Source: Planctomycetota bacterium (GTDB lineage: Bacteria > Planctomycetota > UBA1135 > UBA2386). Taken from it: DNA of 13,228 nucleotides. The position numbers and the translations under genes are program-made. The first letter of the stretch is position 1, and the number at the start of each line of letters is the position of its first letter. Positions 1-6,092 of the stretch are shown here, piece by piece. The DNA lies in the NCBI GenBank assembly GCA_016793305.1, contig JAEUHU010000095.1:1-13228 (forward strand), written 5' to 3'. Below the pieces are notes generated by a model, which did no database searches, had not been told where the DNA came from, and saw nothing but the letters and a program-made list of their open reading frames with translations.

Positions 1-117
1 AACCGGGTGCTCGACGTCAGCGAATGCGCGGCCGGTGGCCCGGCGAAGATCTACCAGGGCAGCTACGTCGAGTGGGTCGAGAAGACCGGCATGGAAGCGC
101 CCGGCGTGCACGCCTGA
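1..117 (+). CDS. 3' end of an unidentified protein, possibly rhodanese-like
   Basis: Frame 1 is open from the window edge to a TGA at 115-117 and gives the last 38 residues of a protein that starts outside the window. The tail contains KIYQGSYVEWVEKTG. This resembles the end of rhodanese (sulfurtransferase) domains, where a pattern like 'lYdGSW.EW' is common just before the C-terminus. The match is short and no catalytic Cys loop is visible, so the family is a weak guess. The next gene begins 39 bases downstream on the same strand. The identity could be settled only with the upstream sequence. Confidence 0.5.
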   Translation, partial: NRVLDVSECAAGGPAKIYQGSYVEWVEKTGMEAPGVHA

Positions 118-156
118 CCTGATGCCGTGCGAGCTCGTCTCCGGTAGAAGACCGGC

Positions 157-1287
157 ATGACGTGGTGGTTGCTGGCCCTCGCGGCGCTGTGGCTCGCCGT
201 CGCTGCCCACGACCTCGTCGCGGTGTGGCGCTTGCCGACCTTGCCGCCGATGCCGCCCGACCCGCCGCCTGCCGACGTCACCGTGGTGATGGCGGTGCGC
301 GACGACGTGGCCCACGTCGAGGAGTCGGTGCGTCGCCTGCTGGCGCAACAGCACGTGCAGTTGCGCCTCGTCGTGGTCGACGACCGCAGCGAGGACGGCA
401 CCGGGGAAGTGCTCGCTCGCCTCGCCGCCACGGAGCCGCGTCTCGCCGTCGTGACCGTGCGCAACCTGCCGCCCGGCTGGCTCGGCAAGAGCCATGCGCT
501 GCACGTCGGCACCGCGGCGGTGGCGAGCCGCTGGCTGCTGTTCACCGACGGCGACGCGCAGTTGAGCCCGGACACGCTGGCGCGCGCGATCGCCGCGGCG
601 GAACGCACCAACACCCAGCACGTGTCGCTGCTGCCGACCCACCGCGACACCACGTTGCTCGGTCGCGCCGGCCTGCTCGCGTTCCAGCTGACGGTGCAGC
701 GCCGCGTCGCCGCGATCAACGGCGAGCAGCAGCGCAGCTTCGTCGGCACCGGCGCATTCAACCTGGTGCGCACCGACGCCTACCGGGCAGTCGGCGGCCA
801 TCTCCCGCTGCGCCTCGAAGTGGTCGACGACGTCTGGCTCGGGTTCCTGATGTTCCGCGCCGGCTTCCGAACGCGCGTGTGGTTCGCCGGCGACGACTTC
901 GCGATCGACTGGGGCGGCACGCCGCGGGCGCTCGTGCGCGTCGTCGAGAAGAACATGTTCGCGGTGCTGCGCTACCGCACGAGTCTGGCACTGCTCGCGG
1001 TCGGCGCCGGGTTCGGCCTGCTGGCGGCGACGTTCCTGGCCCCGCTCTACGGCGGTCCCCTCGGCTGGCTGCCGTTCGGCAGCCACCTCGCCACCGGGGC
1101 GGCCGGCGCCGTGCTCGCCAGGAAGCTGCAATGGGAACCGCTCGCCGGCTGGCTCGCGCCGTTCGCGCGGGTGCTGCTGCCGCTGGCGATGCTCAACTCG
1201 ACCTGGGTCACGCTGCGGCAGGGCGGCGTGCGCTGGCGCGGGACGTTCTACCCGCTGGCGATGCTGCGCGCGGGTCAGGTCCGCTGA
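157..1287 (+). CDS. Membrane-bound family 2 glycosyltransferase (HpnB/CrtQ-like)
   Basis: The 376-residue protein has an N-terminal membrane segment (about residues 3-22) and a GT-A domain from about residue 40. The visible motifs are VTVVMAVRDD (41-50), the nucleotide-sugar Asp pair VVVDDRSEDGT (72-82), LPPGWLGK (104-111), the metal-binding DGD (131-133), GTGAFNLVRTDAY (197-209) and the acceptor-side VVDDVWLG (222-229). Two or three hydrophobic helices (about 277-296, 303-322 and 333-352) anchor the C-terminus. The PPGWxGK motif together with this topology is typical of hopanoid-associated HpnB and carotenoid CrtQ-like transferases, so the acceptor is probably a membrane lipid; the sugar is unknown. 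The ATG at 157 is chosen because the membrane helix begins there. Only a weak purine-rich stretch (GAAG) precedes it. No hopanoid or carotenoid genes are in view. Confidence 0.85.
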   Translation: MTWWLLALAALWLAVAAHDLVAVWRLPTLPPMPPDPPPADVTVVMAVRDDVAHVEESVRRLLAQQHVQLRLVVVDDRSEDGTGEVLARLAATEPRLAVVTVRNLPPGWLGKSHALHVGTAAVASRWLLFTDGDAQLSPDTLARAIAAAERTNTQHVSLLPTHRDTTLLGRAGLLAFQLTVQRRVAAINGEQQRSFVGTGAFNLVRTDAYRAVGGHLPLRLEVVDDVWLGFLMFRAGFRTRVWFAGDDFAIDWGGTPRALVRVVEKNMFAVLRYRTSLALLAVGAGFGLLAATFLAPLYGGPLGWLPFGSHLATGAAGAVLARKLQWEPLAGWLAPFARVLLPLAMLNSTWVTLRQGGVRWRGTFYPLAMLRAGQVR

Positions 1288-1342
1288 CCGCGCATCCGTT
1301 CCGGTCGACGATGGTGCACGCAGCCGATCGGCCGGGGCGACA

Positions 1343-1816
1343 CTACCGCTGCACCCACCACCAGCCGTCGACGAGCTCTTCGTGCTGGTGTCCGTCTGCG
1401 CTCGGCTCGGCCCGCAATGCCGTCGCCCGGGCTGCCGGCAACCACTCGAGACGCTGCTCGTGCATGGCACCTGGCTCGCCGTAGCGACGGAACACCAGGC
1501 GAACAGCGCCCTCGGCCTGCGCCGGCCCGACCACTGCGAGCGCCCCGAGCTGGACCAGAAGTTCCTGCTGCCGCGCCGCTCCGGCAGCCGCGTCCTTGCC
1601 CACCAGCTCGCGCAGCTCGGCCAGCAGGGTGGCCTTCTCGACCACCAGCGTACGAGCTCGCGCCGCGTCGAGCGGCTCGCCTTCGGGCTTGCTGGTCGAC
1701 AGGTAGAGCAGCGCCCAGACCGGCAGGCCACCGAACACGGCCGAGCCGAGCATCAGCAGCACGGCGAGGCGGAGCCAGGGGCGGGGTTTCTGGACAGGGG
1801 ATCCGGCTGGAGTCAT
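1343..1816 (-). CDS. Small single-pass membrane protein of unknown function
   Basis: This 157-residue protein is not recognised. It has a short basic N-terminus (KPRPWLR, 10-16), one hydrophobic segment (about 16-40) and a probable helical, coiled-coil-prone stretch rich in Leu, Ala and Glu (about 51-73). The soluble C-terminal domain ends in GWWWVQR. An N-in, C-out topology with an extracytoplasmic domain is likely from the positive residues before the helix. It is the last gene of the minus-strand block, 91 bases beyond the MobA-nitroreductase fusion, and converges with the glycosyltransferase gene (55-base gap). No clear Shine-Dalgarno site precedes the ATG. The hydrophobic/polar organisation supports a real protein, but a GC-driven spurious frame is not fully excluded. 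Confidence 0.6.
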   Translation of the reverse strand: MTPAGSPVQKPRPWLRLAVLLMLGSAVFGGLPVWALLYLSTSKPEGEPLDAARARTLVVEKATLLAELRELVGKDAAAGAARQQELLVQLGALAVVGPAQAEGAVRLVFRRYGEPGAMHEQRLEWLPAARATALRAEPSADGHQHEELVDGWWWVQR

Positions 1817-1881
1817 CGGGTCGCGGCCATCTCGGGGGACGCAGTCTGCAAACTCGGCATCGGGGGTCGGACTTTCAAGGT

Positions 1882-1901
1882 GCGTCGCCTCGCGGCGACG
1901 C
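1882..1901 (-). terminator. Hairpin just past the fusion gene, terminator-like
   Basis: A perfect 7-bp inverted repeat, GCGTCGC (1882-1888) and GCGACGC (1895-1901), encloses a 6-base loop. It begins six bases after the stop codon of the MobA-nitroreductase gene, where an intrinsic terminator would lie. No T-tract follows on the minus strand (it continues with ACCTTGAAAG), so it may be a weak terminator, an mRNA 3'-stabilising hairpin, or chance in GC-rich DNA. Confidence 0.35.
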
Positions 1902-1907
1902 GATCGC

Positions 1908-3263
1908 TCATGCGAGGCCGAAGCCGAGGCGCTTCAACTCCTCGACCAGGGCGCTGCGCGCCGCCACGTAGTCGCTGCCGCCGCCCCACATCGCCGCCAT
2001 GCGTTCGGCCCAGCCCTTCTGCTCGCCGACCGGCCGGCCTTGGTAGCCGCCACGTTCGGCGTTGGTGCGCACCGCCCACGCGCGCATACCTGCGTCGGCG
2101 CCGTCGAGCACCGCGTCGGTGCGCGTCGTGTCGTAGCGATCGAAGTGCAGCACACCCGGCAGCGGCATGCGGCCGCGCGGGATCGGATCGTCGGCCGGCC
2201 GCCCGACCGTCATGCCGAACACGACGTAGACGTGCGGCGGCAGCCCGAGCAAGGCTCCGAGCTGCACCGGGTGGTTGCGCGCCGCGCCGATCATGCAGGC
2301 GCCGAGGCCTTCTGCTTCGGCGGCGAGCTGCAGGTTCTGGCCGAGCAGTGCGGCGTCGACGGTCGCCTGCAGGAACAGTTCGAAGCTCTGCGCCTGCACG
2401 CCGGTGCCGTGCCGGCCGCATGCCGCGGCGATCTTGTGCAGGTCGGCGCAGACGGCGAAGAACACCGGCGCCTGCACGATGTGCGGCTGGCCGGCGCAGA
2501 GCCGCGCGCACTGGCCCTTCACCTCGGCATCGCGCACGCAGACGACGCTGTAGGCCTGGATGAAGCTCGACGTCGACGCGTGGCGGGCCGCGTCGACCAG
2601 CCGTTCGATCTGCGCCTGCGGCAGTGGATCGGGCCGATACGCGCGGTGGCTGCGATGGCGGAACATCTGCGCGACCGTGCTCCACGGCTCGCCGTGCAGC
2701 GCGCACAGCGCGGCGCGGTGGTCCTCGGGATGGTCGAGGTCGGCGTGCACCCAAGGGTTGGCCGACGGAACCACGCGCACGCGGGCCGGATCGCGCCGCA
2801 CCAGGTCGCGCAGCACGGTGCCGGGTGCCTCGATCTCGGCGAACGCTTCGACCGCGAACGCCGCCGGGTGCCCCGGCCGCCCGCGGAACAGCGGCAGCGC
2901 GATCGCACAATCGGGCTGGGCCAGCGTCGCCAGGAGCGCCAGCACGGTCTCCGCCTCGACCAGCGCGTGGTCGACCGGGAACACCACCACCGCCGCGGTG
3001 TCGTCTGGCAGCTGCTCCCCCGCCGCGCGCAGGCTGTCGGCCATCTCGCCGCCGTTCGGCACGACGATCGTCGTCGCCACGAGCTGCGACGGCAGAGCAG
3101 CCGCACCGTCCCGGCGCACGACCAACACGTCGTCGATGCCGGCCGCGTGGCAGGTGGCGACCACGCGCTCGATCGCCGTGGCACCGCCGAGCTCGAGCAG
3201 CGCCTTGTCGGCGCCCATGCGTTCGCCGCGCCCCGCCGCCGGCACGATCGCGACGGTGCGCAT
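1908..3263 (-). CDS. Fusion of MobA-like nucleotidyltransferase and NfsA-like nitroreductase
   Basis: A single 451-residue frame joins two enzymes. Residues 1 to about 190 are a MobA/MocA-type NTP transferase: PAAGRGERMGADKALLELGG (8-27) binds NTP, followed by NGG (70-72), PVDHA (96-100, metal Asp), RPGHPAAF (129-136) and ADLDHPED (174-181). MocA relatives transfer CMP or GMP to molybdopterin. Residues about 200-451 are a flavin-dependent nitroreductase of the NfsA/FRP type: HRSHRAY (203-209), the FMN-binding HASTSSFIQAYSVV (228-241), GLGACMIGAARNHP (319-332) and FGMTVGRP (349-356). The linker is only about 10 residues. The ATG overlaps the pyrE stop as TGATG, which implies translational coupling. 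An internal ATG at 2666 (Met200) lies at the start of the second domain, with GGAG 13 bases upstream, so separate synthesis of the nitroreductase is possible. The cofactor substrate of the first domain is uncertain. Confidence 0.88.
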   Translation of the reverse strand: MRTVAIVPAAGRGERMGADKALLELGGATAIERVVATCHAAGIDDVLVVRRDGAAALPSQLVATTIVVPNGGEMADSLRAAGEQLPDDTAAVVVFPVDHALVEAETVLALLATLAQPDCAIALPLFRGRPGHPAAFAVEAFAEIEAPGTVLRDLVRRDPARVRVVPSANPWVHADLDHPEDHRAALCALHGEPWSTVAQMFRHRSHRAYRPDPLPQAQIERLVDAARHASTSSFIQAYSVVCVRDAEVKGQCARLCAGQPHIVQAPVFFAVCADLHKIAAACGRHGTGVQAQSFELFLQATVDAALLGQNLQLAAEAEGLGACMIGAARNHPVQLGALLGLPPHVYVVFGMTVGRPADDPIPRGRMPLPGVLHFDRYDTTRTDAVLDGADAGMRAWAVRTNAERGGYQGRPVGEQKGWAERMAAMWGGGSDYVAARSALVEELKRLGFGLA

Positions 3264-3829
3264 CAGCTGCCGCGGATCTCGCTCAGGGTCAGCAGACAGT
3301 CGACCTGGTACTTCTTGCGGAACGCGTCCGCGTCCGGGTCCTCGCGGTCGGCGATCGCCATCACCACGACCGGGACGGCACCGACCTCGAGAACCGCCTC
3401 GATCGCCTTCAGCGCCGAACCGCCGGTGGTCACCGTGTCCTCGAGGATCGCGACCTTCTCGCCCTTGTCGAGGTCCCCTTCGATCTTGCTGCCGGTGCCG
3501 TGCCCCTTCGCTTCCTTGCGCACCAGGAACGCCTTGAGGTTCTGGCCGGTCTCGAAGCTCAGCGCCGCAACGGCGCTCGCCAGCGGATCGGCACCGATCG
3601 TCAGGCCACCGACCGCGGTGATCTCCGGGTGCTTCTTCAGCTTCTCCAGCAGCAGCTTCGCGATCAGCCACAGCCCTTCGGGATGCAGGCTGACCTTCTT
3701 GCCGTTGATGTAGAACGTCGAGCGCTTGCCCGACGCGAGCACGATGTCGATGCCGTCCTTGTAGGCGCGTTCACGGACGAGCTGGAGCAGGCGGGCCTTC
3801 GCCTTCTTGGGATCGAACGGAGTGGTCAC
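3263..3829 (-). CDS. pyrE: Orotate phosphoribosyltransferase
   Basis: PyrE converts orotate and PRPP to orotidine 5'-monophosphate in de novo pyrimidine synthesis, in the cytoplasm. From the GTG at 3829 the protein has 188 residues, which is normal for bacterial PyrE. Visible motifs are the substrate loop LASGKRSTFYING (31-43), VGGLTIGADPLA (73-84), the flexible catalytic loop VRKEAKGHGTGSKIEG (103-118) and the PRPP-binding motif VAILEDTVTTGGSA (126-139). The frame stays open to an ATG at 3883, adding 18 residues that do not look like PyrE. The GTG is preferred because the family alignment begins near it and an AT-richer patch (TATCCC) lies eight bases upstream. The stop overlaps the start of the downstream fusion gene by one base, so the two are probably co-translated. 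Confidence 0.92.
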   Translation of the reverse strand: MTTPFDPKKAKARLLQLVRERAYKDGIDIVLASGKRSTFYINGKKVSLHPEGLWLIAKLLLEKLKKHPEITAVGGLTIGADPLASAVAALSFETGQNLKAFLVRKEAKGHGTGSKIEGDLDKGEKVAILEDTVTTGGSALKAIEAVLEVGAVPVVVMAIADREDPDADAFRKKYQVDCLLTLSEIRGS

Positions 3830-3837
3830 GTCGAGCA

Positions 3838-3843
3838 GGGATA
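3838..3843 (-). promoter_or_regulatory. Possible -10 element for pyrE
   Basis: On the minus strand TATCCC is one of few AT-richer hexamers in the 99-base gap upstream of pyrE. It ends eight bases before the GTG, which would make the transcript nearly leaderless. There is no recognisable -35 box and no Shine-Dalgarno site. A six-base match of this kind is weak evidence. Confidence 0.2.
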
Positions 3844-3928
3844 GGGAATCGGTGCACCGGTGTCCACGACCAGCTGGGGCCATCCAGCCGCAGGGCGGGC
3901 CAGCCCCGACCCCGCCACGACCACGAGC

Positions 3929-5911
3929 TCAGCGCTGCCAGAGGCAGCGATAGTGGAAGCGGCGATCCGGAGCCGTGTCCCCACTGGTACAGAGCGAGAT
4001 CGCGTCACGCAGCTCCGTCGGATGGTCCGCCCACTTGAAGTCGAAGGCGAACGCATCCCTGCCGAGGCCGAGCAGCGACTTCGGAACCCGGAGCTCCAAC
4101 GCATTCCCGGCGTGGCGGCAAGGCAGCTCGGCCACCTCCGCCCACGCGGCGTCGCCCTCGCCGCCGACGAAGCGCATCAGCGTCGTGGTCCGGTCGTCGC
4201 GCACCCGCAGGTTGACGACGAACTCGGCACCACACCATCCCGTGGCGGCGTCCTGATCGACGTCGACGAACAGCAACATCCAATGGCGCCCGTTCGACGG
4301 CGTCAGGGTGTGTCGCGTCTCGGCCAGGAAGCACACGTCGTCGCCGGACACGGCCACCTTGCAGGTCACGATGTCGTTGCGGCCACTGGCGTCGACATGA
4401 CGCACGCCGCCGTAGCCCACGCAGTCACGGTGGAACGTGTCGCCCACGACGTCGCGAAACTCGATCGCGACCGTGCGCCAGTCCTCGAACGTCCCGTCGA
4501 TCGTGATCGGCGTCTCGCCGCGCAACACCGGCACGTCCCGCGCGCCCTTGTAGCGCCGGATGTTCTGCGCCATCTGCATGTAGTAGTTGTCGGTGAAACC
4601 TCCGCGCATCGGTTGGACGCTGCGGCTGAACTCGGCGTTGTACTGGTCGACGAAGTAGTAGGCGCTCTGGCGACGCAGGAACGGAAACGTGCCCTGGTCG
4701 GGCTGGTACTTGCCCGCGGTCCACTCGTTCCAGTCGTTGACGTAGAGGAACTCCGGATCCGCGGCGATCGCCTCGTCGAACCGCTGCTGGAAGTAGCTGC
4801 CGTAGGCCTCCGGTCGCTCGACGACCTTTCCGAGCCATGGCACGAGGGTCGGCTTCGGCAGGTCCCGTTCGTCGAGTTCGGGCTCGCCACGCTCGCGGGT
4901 CCACGACCGACCGATGCCGCTCGACGCATGCTGGGCTGGCGTCACGGCCGCCTGTTCCCGCCGGTTCCCGGTGACCGAGACGAGCTGTTCGGGGCGCAGC
5001 GCCGCGACCCGCGCATCCCCGAGATCCAGCCCGAAGCTCCAGTTGTGCTCGGTGCCGACGAAGCGCTTGCCCGCCCACTCGTAGTAGCCCCACCACATCG
5101 ATCGCCGGGTGAAGAACTCCCGCACGGCGCGGCTGTAGTCGCGATAGTTCGGTTCACAGAAGTCGGGGTCGCCGTGGTGCGGATGCCGGACGTCCGCTGC
5201 TGCCGCGGCGTCGTAGTGAGGATTCGGGTTGACGCAGCCACTCCCGTTCGCGTCGACGGACGGAGTCAGGTTGCACAGCAGCAGGGGCTTGTCGTCCCAC
5301 AGGAACCAGAGGTCGCGATGGCGTCCAGGCGCGTAGATCCGGTCGTAGAGGTCCTGCACGACCGTCATCACCGGCCCGTTGAAGGCCCAGAAGCAGAAGC
5401 GCGGCACCGGCGTGCCTTCCTGCTGCATCTTCTCCATCACCGTGAACACGGCTTCCCACTCCGCCCAGTATCGCACCGCGTTGGTCACGTCCATCACCAG
5501 CACGTCGACGCCGGCCTGGCTCAACATCGCCATGTCCTTCCGGATCACGTACTCGTCGTGGCTCAGGAAGTAGCCGCACTCCGGCTCGGCCCAGTGATAG
5601 GAAGGGTGGGTCCACAGCGGGTGCTTGGCGTCGAGCCGCGCCTTGGGGTCGGTTGCGAGGATGCGCGTCACGTCGGCTCCGTACCGCCCGTCCCCGGCGC
5701 CCAGATGCTCCTGATGCCAGGTGATGTAGAAGATGCCCACGACGCGACGCCCGGGCTTCGGCCGCCCCACTTCGGCACTCGTCGGCATGCGTCGACCGAG
5801 TGCGTCGGTGGCCACCCAGGTGTCGGCGAACAGATCGCGGGGGGCCGGCTGCTGCGCGAGGAGCGGAACGGCGAACGACAGAACGGCGATTCCGGCGAGC
5901 GGGCGGGGCAT
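3929..5911 (-). CDS. Exported GH99/WbsX-like glycosidase with C-terminal CBM9-like domain
   Basis: The 660-residue protein begins with a signal peptide (MPRPLAGIAVLSFAVPLLA, probable cleavage near residue 19), so it is secreted or periplasmic. Residues about 55-430 look like a TIM-barrel related to the GH71/GH99/WbsX group: VGIFYITWHQEH (58-69), AGVDVLVMDVTNA (133-145), FCFWAFNGP (172-180) and YVNDWNEWTAGKY (390-402). The last resembles the 'WNEW.E' acid signature of WbsX-like proteins and makes E396 a candidate catalytic residue. Residues about 468-655 form a beta-rich domain with IDGTFEDW (471-478) and LFVDVDQDAATGW (547-559), typical of CBM9-like modules. The likely role is attack on an extracellular glycan, but substrate and activity are unknown. 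AAGGA ten bases before the ATG supports this start. It is the first gene of the minus-strand block. Confidence 0.72.
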   Translation of the reverse strand: MPRPLAGIAVLSFAVPLLAQQPAPRDLFADTWVATDALGRRMPTSAEVGRPKPGRRVVGIFYITWHQEHLGAGDGRYGADVTRILATDPKARLDAKHPLWTHPSYHWAEPECGYFLSHDEYVIRKDMAMLSQAGVDVLVMDVTNAVRYWAEWEAVFTVMEKMQQEGTPVPRFCFWAFNGPVMTVVQDLYDRIYAPGRHRDLWFLWDDKPLLLCNLTPSVDANGSGCVNPNPHYDAAAAADVRHPHHGDPDFCEPNYRDYSRAVREFFTRRSMWWGYYEWAGKRFVGTEHNWSFGLDLGDARVAALRPEQLVSVTGNRREQAAVTPAQHASSGIGRSWTRERGEPELDERDLPKPTLVPWLGKVVERPEAYGSYFQQRFDEAIAADPEFLYVNDWNEWTAGKYQPDQGTFPFLRRQSAYYFVDQYNAEFSRSVQPMRGGFTDNYYMQMAQNIRRYKGARDVPVLRGETPITIDGTFEDWRTVAIEFRDVVGDTFHRDCVGYGGVRHVDASGRNDIVTCKVAVSGDDVCFLAETRHTLTPSNGRHWMLLFVDVDQDAATGWCGAEFVVNLRVRDDRTTTLMRFVGGEGDAAWAEVAELPCRHAGNALELRVPKSLLGLGRDAFAFDFKWADHPTELRDAISLCTSGDTAPDRRFHYRCLWQR

Positions 5912-5921
5912 GGGACGGACG

Positions 5922-5926
5922 TCCTT
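5922..5926 (-). promoter_or_regulatory. Ribosome binding site of the GH99-like gene
   Basis: AAGGA on the minus strand lies ten bases before the ATG at 5911. It is among the clearest Shine-Dalgarno-like sites in the window. It fixes the start at the signal-peptide methionine and excludes the much longer open frame that continues upstream. Confidence 0.55.
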
Positions 5927-5965
5927 GTACTCCCCAGCGGCCCCACACTCGCTACCTTGTGCGCC

Positions 5966-5992
5966 ATGTCCCTGTCCGTCTTCCGGCACTGA
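5966..5992 (+). other. Possible 8-codon upstream ORF before the flavoprotein gene
   Basis: An ATG opens an eight-codon frame (MSLSVFRH) with a TGA at 5990-5992, inside the 181-base divergent gap. TACCTT (5953-5958), a possible -10 element, ends seven bases before the ATG. If transcription starts there, the ORF would be at or near the 5' end of the cassette mRNA, as with leader peptides. Such a short ORF arises easily by chance and no regulatory residues (such as a run of Cys) are seen. Confidence 0.15.
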
Positions 5993-6001
5993 CCCCGCCG
6001 T

Positions 6002-6022
6002 CGGCGCGACGTGTTCGCGCCG
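6002..6022. promoter_or_regulatory. Perfect 8-5-8 inverted repeat, possible operator or hairpin
   Basis: CGGCGCGA (6002-6009) and TCGCGCCG (6015-6022) are exact reverse complements separated by CGTGT. The dyad lies in the only long divergent intergenic region, 70 bases before the flavoprotein ATG and 90 bases from the GH99-like ATG on the other strand. A dimeric repressor site or a 5'-UTR hairpin are both possible. No regulator gene is adjacent, and GC-rich DNA yields chance stems, so function is unproven. Confidence 0.4.
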
Positions 6023-6092
6023 CGACCCACCGCCCGCACGGACCGGCGCTCGTGAGCGACGGCCCGCCCGGGCCAGCCACACGAGCTCTCGC

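Noticed and set aside
1323..1332. Perfect 10-bp palindrome GCCGATCGGC in the convergent gap
   Set aside because: It has no loop, so it cannot form a terminator hairpin, and GATC/CGATCG-centred palindromes are frequent in this DNA.
2040..3713. A 557-codon plus-strand frame opposite the fusion and pyrE
   Set aside because: It gives Arg/His-rich sequence without motifs, while both minus-strand genes show catalytic signatures along their whole length.
3830..3883. Longer pyrE start at the ATG at 3883
   Set aside because: The 18 extra residues do not resemble PyrE and no ribosome binding site precedes the ATG. It remains possible, but the GTG at 3829 fits the family better.
3860..5992. A 710-codon plus-strand frame opposite the GH99-like gene
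   Set aside because: It is rich in Arg, Val, His and Asp repeats and has no recognisable domain. The minus strand has a signal peptide, a ribosome binding site and conserved motifs.
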